NCBI GenBank assembly: GCA_914767715.1
Contig: OU612071.1
Span: 27,773,681-27,837,680 of the forward strand
Direction of reading: 5' to 3'
DNA length: 64,000 bases
Source: Membranipora membranacea
Lineage: Eukaryota > Bryozoa > Gymnolaemata > Cheilostomatida > Membraniporidae
This document shows, in pieces, positions 1 to 10,659 of this stretch (position 1 is its first letter; every line of letters starts with the position of its first letter). The notes beneath the pieces are model-generated. The model had not been told where the DNA came from, searched no databases, and saw only the letters and a program-made list of their open reading frames with translations. The translations under genes and the position numbers were made by a program.

Positions 1-3000
1 AGGGACGTAACTCTCTACTGGAGAGACAGTACGCCGACCTACTCAGACAACACGAGGATGTGAGTATATCATCTATGATTATAATCATTTATACATTATC
101 TGAGTGCTGTTTTTTTTTTTTAGAGCTATGAGCTCTGGTGGCTTCAGTACAACCTTCGCTTTCTATGAGGTGTTTTTGGTAATGACGGTCAAAATTTTCA
201 CAGTGAAACTTAATAGCATCACTGCCAGTAAAAGTACCTATTCAGTGTAATCATTGAGGAGCCTGCCCGTTAATCGACTTCACAAACAACTTGGAACCAG
301 TAAATCATTTCTATCATGGTCTGACAGTGATGCATATTTTATTACCTCAGGACATGCGAGCATGGGATGAGGAGAAGAACAGATATGAGGGAGACATCCA
401 CAGACTCACTGGCGAGTGCGAGAAACTCCTCAGAGAGATGGAGGCAGTCATGGACTCCAAACTCTCACTGGAGCTCGAGATCGCAGCTTACAGAAAACTG
501 CTCGAGGTTGAGGAGAACAGGTACAGCCCTCAACTAACTCAATGATTGATCTTAGGGATAAAGCATAATAAGGGCAAGCCTCAGATCCCAATTTTGGAGT
601 GTCACAAAAATTGATTTGAATAACATCACCCCCTATCAATGATTTGTAAAACATGAAGACCAGAGGCTAAAATGGCTTCTCCATATGAGGCTTGCCACTT
701 ATTCTGGCCTGTAGCTCTGAGCTGCGGCCAGTAATGCAATGACTCATACATTGATGTACATACATTCACATTCACACAGTATTTCATAGTGACATATATT
801 AATCATTGTCTCTCATCTCCGTTGTGTCATCAGTATTCTTGTATCATCCTATCATTAACCAATCATAACTTGGCTGGTAGACTTTCGGCGGCCGAGTTGG
901 CAGCACAGCAGATGACATCCACCACCATCCAGACCATCAGCAGCCTCGGTCAGCAGTCTGGCGGTGGTATGAGCGGTGGTCAGGCTGGCGGGTACAGCTA
1001 CAACATCGAGCTCGGCTCAGCAGGAGGCGCTGGAGGTGCAGGTAGTAGTGGTGGAAGCTCCTCCAGCTCGACCACAATCAGACAGACGACTACCTCCAGC
1101 AGCTCGAGGATGTCCTCAGCGGGAGGAGCCGGGGGCAACTCCAGCAGTAACCAGATGATCATTGGAGGAGGAGGAGGTGGTGGCCTCGCCCTCGCTGACG
1201 GTGAGATGAGTGATATGTTGTCAGCTGCTGCTATGGAAGGCTCGAGCACTAAACAAAGCATTTCGATGTCGTCGTCCAAACGGTCGACTTCTATAACAGA
1301 CTTATCCAACGCATCTACTGCTGGTGATTAGTGTGGATAATAACGTCTGTCTGTCCAGTTGAGTTGGTGCAGCAGCTTTCTTTGTTCGTTGATATGTACC
1401 TTGCTGAGGCTCCGTTGATGGCTTTGAGAGCTCCATTTTGACTTGACAGCACTACCACCATCGAATTGTCTCGACTTGTCAAGAGTTGCGTGGCTCACAT
1501 GGGGATTTTGTATTGCAATCACTCCTACATGTATATATCATGCATTGTTTGGCTGCTGCCTCTGTTTTTGCACCCTTGCAGGTTGCCATATGGAACTATA
1601 AGAACAGCTCCTGGCATGAGAAAGCCTACTTATAAAATTTATCTCTTACAGGGTCATGTACACATAGCCTTCTTCCATCATTGCATATTAGCATCATGAT
1701 GGTGTTTGTGTGTGTGGAGGAACATGCATCCATCAAGAAGTGCATGGTGTTGTGGTGTTGCACTCCGTGTGCAGTGAGTGATTTTAGTTGTAATGTGAAT
1801 GTCTATATTTAGAATTAACGAGAGCATGAACGGCGGAGGATCTTCAGGTGGTGGTGGCGGCGGCGGTGCCAACTTCTCTGACATGATGTTCACTGCCTCT
1901 GAGGCCCAGGCTCAGAACGCTGCCGGAGGTGGCGGATACGGAGGTGGCTCCGGAGGTGGAATGGGAGGCGGCGCTGGAGGATCCGGCTCTGGATCAGGAT
2001 CTGGATCAGGCGGTGGGCGAAGTGGCAGTGCATCTGGTACTTATGTTGTGGCTTGATGGTTTATCTCACAACACGCTGTGTGCTCACAAGTGTGCTCGAT
2101 CAGTCTGGATCCCAACCAACCACAATGGTCCTCGTTCCAGACTGGTTTATGTGCACACTTGGCCACACGTTTGTCTCACGCTGTGCTTGCGTAGTTTAGT
2201 AGTGTATTGTTTCCACACACTGTACTCACTTATACTCACTGTGCTGTGAATGATTTATACTTACTCACTTCTTCCTTCCTACACTAGTAGTGCCAACAGC
2301 AGCCATAGTAACGCACTGATGACAAGCGCACTTGTCACTGGTGTCACTGTTGACACTGGTGACACTGGTGTGTTGCTGAGTGGCTACTGTTGTTACTATC
2401 TTCTTCTAAATTCCAGTGTTTCAGGTTTCAGGGGAGCAAGGATCAACGCAGACTCTTTTCAGGCAGCAAATTTATGGCATTGATTCCAAGGGTCAAGGTT
2501 AACTTGACAAAAATAATTCTGTGCAGTATGTAAACTTTTAATGGCTTTCTTTAGGATGAATTTCCGAGAACAAATAGGCGGTGCAGTTGTTGAGACAACC
2601 ACCACAACTAAGCAGACTTCTTCTTCCTCTTCTGGTCTGGCCCTAGGGGGTATCAGTGGTAAGACTCCTTCTCCTCCTCAACAACAACCGGGACAAAACG
2701 GTGCTAACCACTTAACCAATATGCCCAATCCAACAAGGATCCCAGCTCCCAATCGCTAGCTTCTCAACTATCAGCTGATTAAATAGCTTTGTTGAGGGTG
2801 AAATATACCGAGAAATTTTCAATGCTGATGCTTTAGGTTACAGCAAAACTCCAGCTTAGGGTACGCAATGTTAGGTTGGGGAATATTTTTGTGGTATGAA
2901 AGGTGAAAGGGGCGCAGAGAGAAATCATTGCCATATTTGTTCCGATCCTCAGCTCATCCATCCTTCTTGCATGTTTCCTCCTTTATCTGTTTAGTGTCTC

Positions 3001-6000
3001 ATGCGATCACAACTCATCTCAGGCTTGATTTAACCTACCATTCATCGACTAACACAACATACATAGGAGAAGAACACAACTACCATCACATCATCAGGAA
3101 CAGATAATCCTGTACATCTTCAGGATCTACTAAACCTATACATCTACCAACGCTTCTTTTTGTATCTTTATGCTTCTAACATTGTCAGCTGACACTGCTC
3201 ATGCTTCTTACTTCTTACTATGCCAACGTACACACATGTGTACACATATTATGTTGTTACTACCACGCTGATGCTTTTAATGTTGTCACTGTGGTCATGT
3301 CTGTATTCAGGATGAACTCACGGACTTCTCAAGTCGTTCACGACTTTGTAACCGAAAGTCACGCCCCTAAAGCTGAAGCCGCCAAAGATTATAACATGTT
3401 TGGTAAATCTAGTCTCGACCCTTGACCCCTGTTGTGTGGCCCCCACAGAACCGTGCATAGAATGTTAGACTTGGTCTTCTTAATACTCTTGGTGCCTCCC
3501 CCAGAACTTCATGTTTTACACTGTCCATAACTGGTCTAAATCCTTTGTCTTGGGCGTTGTCTTCCCTTATACAAGGGAATGATGACTTCTGCTAACTGTA
3601 AAACTTTGAAAAAACTAAACCAACCTCTCTCTCAAAATTCCCTGTAGATCGAGATTTGAATGTAATATCATAGAATCATAGAAGTTCCATAGATAACCTT
3701 TTTAACTGGACACAGCTGATTTCCACTCTTTCTCATAGCATAACAACTTCAGTCCCCATTGACTGTGACACGATGCCTCGGCCACTTTTGAGTAATGACA
3801 CCCGGTCTTTTACCTAATGTACAGGTTCAGACAAGGATGAAGAGAATATTATAATATGTACTAGTAAGGGGCCTTGTCCACTTTGATGGTGACCCTTCGT
3901 AGACAGATCTGATATTATTAGATGCTTCAAGTTAAATGCCTTGGAATTTGGATGAATACCAACCAGCACATTTTTATATTTTTTTTGCAAATTGAAGAAA
4001 ATGCTTCCGCTTGCAGATTGTTGATTCTGCCTTTTTGGATGCTGCTCACTGCATGTGCTCTTCCTAACCTGTGAATCGTGTGCTCCTGTTACTTTCAATG
4101 TGCTAGTAGTGTTAGTGTTTCTTAATATCTGTACTTCTGTTAGATGGCTTATTAGTGATTGTGTAGTGTAGTATATTTTCATTTATTGTTGTGATTTGAT
4201 GCATTAATTTCCTTGTTTGAGAGTTGAGCAAAACAAAATGGTTGCTAGAATATAATTGAGCTAAACCTCATGCAAAACTTGGGCCAATCCTCTCAGAAAA
4301 AACTGGCAACCTCCAAAAAATCAGGCCTATCCACTCAGATCTTTATTGTTGAGTTTTACTGATACTTGGTGACGTCAGCCAGTGACATATTTACTCTGAT
4401 ATATTATATATTATATCTTATATTTTACATATTACAGGCCAGCAGGCTATCATGACCGGACAGATGTCACAGAAGACTACCTTCCAGAGATCTGCCAAAG
4501 GACCCCTCGCTATCAGCCAGGTAAGTCATCTACTATCTCATCTGTACCCAGCAGTCAGCACTCTCTAGGAGTAGAAGGGGGCTCATTTGGTTAGAGGGCC
4601 GTTCCTTCAGCATGCAAATGTTGAAGATCGTGCAAATGCAAATGCAGTCCACTGAAGGTTTGCTTCGACCTGCCCACAAACTGAGAGCAAAATGGCGCAG
4701 ACAATGCGGCTTAGCCCCTAAGGCACCCACTACCTCAACCAACTCTCAACCAATCATGGAGCCCAGCACTCTCACCCAGTCATTGAGTCCAGTGATCTGG
4801 GTCGGTTCAGAAGCTGTTTAATAATGACCCAACAACGGACAACTCAGGAGTTTATACAACACAAAGGACTTATTTCCTGGTGTTGAAGGTCGCGGTCACA
4901 TTGAGAAACTGACATTCTAAACGCTGGACAACCTGCGATGCCTTTGATTTGGTTTAGAATCTTAGACATTCATCTTGTTGCTAGGTTTAGCCAGATTTAG
5001 ATTATTTGATATCGTATCTTGTTGACAGGTTGACCCAGCTGGTAACTGGATTGAGGTAGAGAACACAGGACGAAAAGAAGAGGCCATCGGTGGATGGAAA
5101 GTAGGACGAAAGGTGGGTAACTGCTAAATTAGATTAAGAATACATCACATCCTCACACCCCAAGTGACTGGTAGATATACTGATACTTCAACGGCCCAGA
5201 CATTTTAATTTAAGACACAAATGTTTTGTGATCAGCGGTCAGAGGTCGGAGGCTTTTACCTAACTATTGCTGTATTATGACGACTAAATACCTCATATCA
5301 AGTGTCACTGACAGCCCAGTGTGTTGGCTCAGATTGGGGGGTTGGGATACCAAACGAACCAATCGGAGCCAACACACAGGCCAATCGCAGACAGACACAT
5401 GAGACATGAGCGTTGATGAATGACTTGTACACATACTCTTTTTTCACTCTAGGTTGATGGTAAGAACATGCCTAACTTCACCTTCCCAGAGAGCATGTCT
5501 CTAGGTAACACCAGAGAGAACCGCAGTGTCAAGGTCAGTACTGAACACAATCTTTTTTCATTGGCTTGAAGTATACAAATATTCATAGCGAGCAACTAGT
5601 TTGGTCGTTTGAATCGTTATGAGTTCCACCTGTCAACTGCCAGCACTAGATCGGGGCTATAAATGTGGGAGGCAAAATGAGATTTGTGAACTACATTGCT
5701 CTGCCGAAATAGGCAGTAAAGCTTCTCCTGTTTAGTTTGCTTAATATTTCATTCCCTCTAGAAGACAAATCCACCAATCAAACACATTTTGCCTCTCACA
5801 TTTTCTGAATACCCGTCGGCCCAGTAAAGATTACCTGTGATAGGCATCATGTGACCACAGTGTTGTTGGGTTTGTCTTTATTCCATGCCGTTATTATTTT
5901 GTGGTGTAGGTTTACGCTAAGGACAAGGGACCCGCCGGTGCCCTCGAGTATGAGCGAGATAACTGGGGAACAGGAAGTCAGGTGACCACTTCTCTCATCA

Positions 6001-7730
6001 GCCCCGCTGGAGAGGTAAGATTGTACTACACCCCTCCCTCCCCTTATTACATCCCCTCCTCAGGTTTCAACCCCCTAACCAAATTACACTTTAGAAATAA
6101 ACTGAAAGGTTTTTTCTTAGACCAGCTGGGAAAGTTATCTATCTAATTTAAATCATTATTTCAGCTTTAATCAGAATCAAACACTTCAGGGCTAATACTC
6201 CAGTTTCACACAACATGGCTTTTGGTGTTATTGTCACAAGCAGCAGTAACACATATTTACTTTTGAAGTTATGTGCACGCTTACTAACACAAACCTTGGC
6301 TTTAAGCGTGTTAATCGTAACTATTATCATGCTCTATCCAATGTGATGGCTCTGATTGGCTGGCGGGAGGGAGACAGCAAATGCCAGGTCAGAATGCACT
6401 TTCCTAAACGTACCTATGGGTATTATAGTGAATGTGAAAGTAGTGCAGTTTCACTTTCACTATATTACAATAGAAACATTCAGCAGCGTATTGGTTCTAT
6501 TTCCTACCCGACAGCCAATCAGATCCGAGACAACACATTGGCTAATCATGCTCATGATCTCCGGGATTTCAACACTTTACCTACCGAATTAGTTTTTACT
6601 GGAATTGTATATTGGGAAGTACAATGACATTGACCTATGTTAGCTGCTTTTCTAACTTGATAGTAATCTTTCATACAGGAGCGTGCAGAACTTCTGCAAA
6701 CGCCGAAACCAAACTAAAAACAGCTCAAATACAGCAGTTGTAAGATATACCATCACTATTAATCACTAATCACTGGTCATGTGACCAGGTCACCAGATCA
6801 CTACCCTTTAAGTGACATACCAGGAACCACCGGCTTAACCAATGTCAAACAGAAACGACAAAAAAAACATTTTCTGATCGCGTTTTACTTGATAAAATAT
6901 TTGTGAGTCCAAGGACTTGTCTTCTAGTTGATTTTGATGGCTGGTGGTTTCTTGGTGGTGACCTCATGACCTTGGTATGATTAATCTGATAACAACTTAA
7001 CAGGCTGGCTCTCGTAGACTCAACTACCTATTCTACTACTGAGAGAAGCTCTGTGCCCGGCTTTGTCTTGGCTGTATCATTTCAGTTTAGCTCTTTGCGT
7101 AAAATAGCCAAAACTATTTCTGCTAGTCTTTAAATGATACAAACTGAATCGCACTTCCAAATCATTACAGTCTTGGCTATTTTCTGAACACATTCTTCCG
7201 TTGTTGTATAGTGTTGTCCATGGGCGACCCAATGCTATGGGGAAGGTCAACGACGTTATCAATCGACAATATCCGCATCCCACCATGACCGGAGGAAAAA
7301 AGCATGTCACTTTAAATCTATGTTCATTTTAACACGCATGGCTCCGTATAGCTTTAGAAATTGGCCCGTCACAAACTTCAAGCTGGGAGAAGTAAATTTG
7401 GCGCACCAACCTCACCAATTAATATTGTAATAATGGTGTACCATGTAACCTAACAATCGTCGTCCATTAAAACAAGCTGGCAACCCCCCAATCCAGCAGA
7501 AACGATCTCAGCGATAAATCTGCAGGCACAACTCTTTCCAGTGATTATTGTTTGTTTGGCAAATAGAGATCAGTTCAAAAAGTAATACACCGGCCACGTC
7601 CACTCTTCCTTCACTATTAACAACAATATTAGTGTTCCTGAAATGGTGATAGCTGTGTGTTAATTCTTTATTTTGTCCTTTTTTGTAGGACAAAGCAACA
7701 CACATTCAGAAGACAACTTATGCTCAGTAA
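1..7730 (+). CDS. Cytoplasmic-type intermediate filament protein with lamin tail domain (3' part of gene)
   Basis: The 5' exons lie left of the window. Exon 1-59 encodes coil 2 of the rod. Exon 351-520 completes it with the IF-consensus end LEIAAYRKLLEVEENR. One of four linker cassettes follows (881-1200, 1813-2036, 2555-2658, 3311-3402). Then come exon 4438-4520 and the lamin-tail exons 5029-5112, 5453-5533 and 5910-6014. The gene ends with last exon 6679-6717 or 7689-7730. Every junction keeps phase. The tail domain shows the family landmarks WIEVENTG, IGGWKVGRKVDG and DNWGTGSQVTTSL. IF proteins assemble into cytoskeletal (or, for lamins, nuclear) filaments. Neither C-terminus has a CaaX prenylation box, so a cytoplasmic role is inferred. 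The nuclear localisation signal region of lamins is here replaced by variable linkers. Rod coil 1 is not visible, so lamin-type versus short coil 1b cannot be checked. Confidence 0.9.
881..1331 (+). CDS. IF linker cassette 1 / alternative terminal exon, Gly/Ser-rich
   Basis: The acceptor TGGTAG precedes 881. The first base completes the split Arg codon of EEN-R, giving R-LSAAELAAQQM, then a Gly/Ser/Thr-rich stretch like the flexible ends of keratins. A donor GTGAGA at 1201 would end the exon in phase 1 (320 nt), so it can splice in frame to 4438. Without that splice, the frame runs a further 43 codons to TAG at 1329-1331, so the exon can also act as a terminal exon giving an IF protein without the lamin tail domain. 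The readthrough part has non-repetitive sequence (SDMLSAAAMEGSS), which argues that it is used. Confidence 0.75.
1813..2056 (+). CDS. IF linker cassette 2, Gly-rich
   Basis: The acceptor TATTTAG ends at 1812. The exon opens in the same phase as cassette 1 (R-INESMNGGG) and encodes long Gly runs with GSGSGSG repeats. A donor GTACTT at 2037 would make it 224 nt, phase 2 in and phase 1 out, like the other cassettes. The donor is the weakest of the four. Readthrough reaches a stop at 2054-2056. The composition resembles keratin or loricrin glycine loops, but this is compositional and not evidence of homology. Confidence 0.65.
2555..2759 (+). CDS. IF linker cassette 3, Thr/Ser-rich
   Basis: The acceptor TTCTTTAG ends at 2554, and the exon starts R-MNFREQIGGAVVETTTTTK. 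A strong donor GTAAGA at 2659 closes a 104-nt exon in phase 1, ending SSGLALGGIS-G. The GLAL motif near its end is also in cassette 1 (GGLALADG), which supports origin by exon duplication. Readthrough gives a Pro/Gln-rich end that stops at 2757-2759. Confidence 0.72.
3311..3425 (+). CDS. IF linker cassette 4, non-repetitive
   Basis: The acceptor TGTATTCAG ends at 3310. The exon reads R-MNSRTSQVVHDFVTESH and ends DYNMF-G at donor GTAAAT (3403). It is 92 nt, phase 2 in and phase 1 out, so it is interchangeable with the other cassettes. Readthrough adds only KSSLDP before TGA at 3423-3425. Unlike cassettes 1-3, it is not low complexity. Confidence 0.7.
4438..6014 (+). CDS. Constant lamin-tail exons of the IF gene
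   Basis: Exon 4438-4520 follows acceptor ATATTACAG and takes two bases to finish the Gly codon left by any cassette. It reads G-QQAIMTGQMSQKT and ends AISQ. Exons 5029-5112, 5453-5533 and 5910-6014 are all phase 0 and encode the Ig-like lamin tail domain (about 90 residues). The introns between them hold no further coding sequence that I could see; 4570-4740 carries an old SINE-like copy. Confidence 0.88.
4570..4740 (+). mobile_element. Degraded SINE-like copy
   Basis: GGTTAGAGGGCCGTTCCTTC, CAGCATGCAAATGTTGAAG and GAGAGCAAAATGGCGCAGA match 43190-43420 in order. It lies in the IF gene intron after exon 4438-4520. Confidence 0.6.
5310..5400. repeat. Fragment of a dispersed ATTGG-rich repeat
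   Basis: GTGTTGGCTCAGATTGG and CCAATCGGAGCCAACACA form imperfect inverted arms. The same words occur in the larger copies near 6340 and 22390. Confidence 0.4.
6340..6575 (+). repeat. Dispersed repeat, copy A
   Basis: Shares ACTTTCCTAAA, GGTATTATAGTGAATGTGAAAGTA and GCAGTTTC, in the same order, with the reverse complement of 22389-22600. Both copies are bounded by ATTGG/CCAAT-containing segments, which suggests a non-autonomous inverted-repeat transposon. Confidence 0.5.
6679..6717 (+). CDS. IF alternative last exon a
   Basis: The acceptor CTTTCATACAG leads into ERAELLQTPKPN and stop TAA at 6715-6717, in frame after SPAGE. This gives a short, uncharged end with no CaaX box. No AATAAA lies close downstream, so its own polyadenylation site is not clear. 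Confidence 0.55.
   Translation, partial: ERAELLQTPKPN
6718..7688 (+). other. Intron or 3'UTR between the two IF last exons
   Basis: This is 3'UTR for the exon a isoform and intron for the exon b isoform. Small open frames on either strand have no recognisable similarity or splice context. I see no other feature here. Confidence 0.4.
7689..7730 (+). CDS. IF alternative last exon b
   Basis: The acceptor TTTTTTTGTAG leads into DKATHIQKTTYAQ and TAA at 7728-7730, also in frame after SPAGE. From memory, invertebrate cytoplasmic IF proteins often end the tail domain with a GEERATHTQ-like motif. This exon matches that better than exon a, so it is probably the ancestral end. A polyadenylation signal AATAAA lies at 7995-8000. 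Confidence 0.6.
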   Translation, partial: DKATHIQKTTYAQ

Positions 7731-7994
7731 ATCAACAGCCAATCATTGATCAGCAACACCTAAATTCTGTCCAATCAGATTAAACCACAGCCAAGATGTC
7801 AAGGTCGTTTCAACTATGGCCGCTTTGTAACAGCTTTAGATATTGTCTACTAGATATCTATAAATAGGTTCCTGCTGATATACTGTATCATATTTTCCTA
7901 TCTATGGTTGCCATCTTGAATTATAGACGTCGTCGCACAATCAGATGCACAAATCTGGTACCTATGTTCGGTTATTTTACTATTTAATACTTTT

Positions 7995-8000
7995 AATAAA
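7995..8000 (+). terminator. Candidate polyadenylation signal of the IF gene
   Basis: AATAAA lies about 265 nt after the stop of last exon b. Further A-rich AATAAA motifs occur near 8645-8680, so the true 3' end could be later. Confidence 0.4.
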
Positions 8001-9039
8001 ACAGTAAAATGTTAAATTAGGCGTCATCTGTGATACTAGATGAAAAAAAGAAACAATGAACTTGATCATCAGTATGATTAGCAGTAGCCCTCAATGAAAT
8101 TTAAAGTTGATTGGACGATCTCAATTTTCAATTTCCAGGGTGATGATGGCTGATTTTCTATACTACTATATTGCATTTTTATTTTCAATATTTTATTATA
8201 CCTTACTACTTGAACTATTCACTATGTCTGCACGCATTAAATGTCTGCTTTATTCAGTCTTGTGCTTGTACAAGTTTTTTTCAAGGCACGTAAAGTTTTT
8301 TTAGAGGAAGTGTAAAAGTAGAGTATCATGTTGAAGGATATATAGAACTCATTGAAATCATTGTCTGATTTAGATTGTAAAACCGTAGTACGCTTTTAGA
8401 CAAATTTTATTTGATTCAATAGAACACTGTTCTCATTTCAGTTGGCATTTCCTCCAGCAGTGCTGACAGAGTTAATCCGGTTGGTTATCCGCCATCTTGG
8501 CTGTTATATAATACCTATTCAGTCACATGTCCTGTTATGAGACCTACAGCACTCTGTCGATCGCCATACTTTATTTAAATCCGCTTCAGTTTCGTTTGTT
8601 TGCATCTTTTGTCCTTGTATTTTATATATAAATGAATTTTTCAAAATAAAGAGGAAAAAATAAATGTCTATCAATAAAAAAATAGTTGTTAACATCATAC
8701 ATCAAGATATGACATCTTGGTAAATATAAAGATGCCTCCATTCTTCTGTGCAATCAGCTCGTCAGGACAAAATAGCAAAACATTCTCTAAAGTAATATTA
8801 GTCTTGTGATAATAAGGTAAACTTGTGAAAGATTAGTTTGGTTATAAAATTCATAATATCGAATGCGTTTATTGAAAGGGAATATCATTCTGTATACATT
8901 TCGCTAAGACTTGTGAAATATTAGTAAAGAAAATAATAATATTGCATGTGTTTGATTACAAGGAAACACACAGCTGTATAATTGCGGCACACAGTCGTGC
9001 GTGGTGGCTGTCTCTATCCGCGGAGAACTCCTGTGTATC
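8001..9039. other. Intergenic, convergent 3' ends
   Basis: AT-rich DNA between the end of the IF gene (+) and the end of the D8C gene (-). Several AATAAA motifs occur between 8640 and 8690. No gene was seen. Confidence 0.5.
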
Positions 9040-10541
9040 TTAGTCCATACCACAGAACGAAAAGTAACAGACTCCGTGACCATTTACCTTGTAGACAAAA
9101 TCTCCTTCTCTGTCCGAGCATCTCTGTACAGTCAGCGGGTTCCCCACTGGCCATCGGTACCTACATTAATTAATCAATCAGCAACACTCGCAACGGGGTA
9201 AAATGTTAGAAAGTCATCTGGCAAAAACTAAAGCACTTGCCATCAATAGACGGGTGATCGCCATCAATAGACACGGTGATCCATCAATAGACACAGTGAT
9301 CAATAGACACGGTGATCCATCAATAGACACGGTGATCCATCAATAGACACAGTGATCAATAGACACGGTGATCCATCAATAGACACGGTGATCCATCAAT
9401 AGACACAGTGATCAATAGACACGGTGATCCATCAATAGACACGGTGATCCATCAATAGACATGGTGATCAATAGACACGGTGATCGCTTGATTGACCATT
9501 TATTGAGGTATTGTCCTTCTGGAAGATACAGAATTATTGAATATAAAAGAGTGTTTTAAAGTCATCTTGGACTCACCTTAAACGACACTTTACTTTAAAC
9601 AATCCTAAAGAGTTTGAAAGTCCGTTTTAAGGCCTGTTTTAATATCAAATTTTTGACATCTTTAAAATTAGTCAATCAAATTACTGATAATGATCAGCAA
9701 ATACTGGACCAAGTTTGGTCTATTTGCCTGCATTCGGAGTTCTCCCGATCCACTGGTCACGCCGACCGGTGGAAGGCTGCAGCTTGAATGCAGGCAATTG
9801 GATTAAACTGGATCTAGCAAACACAGACAACAAATCCTTGAGGTAGGGCAAGGCGATTCCAAATTAGCAGGTTTCTGTATTGATATTTGCATTATTGAGG
9901 CATAAGCAGAAAATCATGAATTAATGAATCAATATCACATACCAGTCACAATCTCCATCCCAGCTTCCATAGATGGGGACAGTTCTAACTTCTCCGACCT
10001 CAGTAGGCATAGCAGCATTACTCCAGAAGTTTCCTTTAGCTCCACAGGAGAAAGCCGGAGCACATCTGTCAGATAGCTGTCGGCCGTCATCTCTTGAGAA
10101 TCTATAATAAAGTGTAGAAATAATTTAGTTGAATAATATGAGATTCTGCTTTAATGATCTGTGCTTCTCGGAGAACAGTTATTGTCCACACAAACATTGC
10201 GCCGCGGCATTTTACAAATTAACTTTGAGGCAGGAGGGAGACTGACCTTATCCTTTCATACAAAGTTATCAATACTGGCGGTGAAAATCCTCGAGGGCAT
10301 GAAGCAATCATAGGTATTTACATAAACAACTTCAATAATAGTTTTAGGCATTCTCGAAATAGTGCCCAGCTCTACCTATTCTATAAACTAGCGGTACAGC
10401 AGACCCACCAGAACCATTGATTGTTTCCTTCCAGATCTGCGTCACAGTTATAGTCACCGTTGATTGGCCTCAGATTAGAGCCTTCTCTGTCCTTACGCCA
10501 TGACCCAGTCAGGTTCACAGTCCACGGTGCAGTGCAGGGGT
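9040..10541 (-). pseudogene. D8C-type cysteine-rich extracellular protein gene, with a TGA at a splice junction
   Basis: Three minus-strand exons join in phase: 10541-10409, 10101-9943 and 9160-9040. They read PCTAPWTVNLTGSW...YNCDADLEGNNQWF, then FSRDDGRQLSDRC...CGAKGNFW...GSWDGDCDW, then YRWPVGNPLTVQRC...GDFVYKVNGHGVC and a stop. The spacing of Cys, the W-x-R-F motif, and the final C/VY motif fit the D8C domain seen in uromodulin/GP2/OIT3-like secreted or membrane-anchored proteins. The codon split over the first junction is TG-A, a stop, where the family has Arg of WYRF. One C-to-T change from CGA would explain it. It may therefore be a pseudogene, a null allele or an assembly error. Otherwise the frames are intact. 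Confidence 0.6.
9237..9486. repeat. Tandem repeat, CAATAGACACGGTGATC-type units
   Basis: About 250 bp of alternating 18- and 22-bp units (ATCAATAGACACGGTG with or without an extra CC) that form a higher-order pattern of three units. It lies in the intron between the last two D8C exons. Confidence 0.85.
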
Positions 10542-10659
10542 CTGTGGGACAATAAAACATTGAAATTAGCCCCCATGTCACAACAAGATGGTCGGTGAGA
10601 CCGAACAAAGTAATTGAAGAGTTTCCCAAATTAGAGAAACCCTACAGGTCCACAGTGTC

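Noticed and set aside
4533-4821. Small open frames on both strands
   Set aside because: They fall in a degraded SINE-like copy inside an IF intron.
6271-6627. 118-codon plus frame and its overlapping frame
   Set aside because: Lies in the intron before the IF last exon and overlaps a dispersed repeat that recurs inverted at 22389; no domain similarity.
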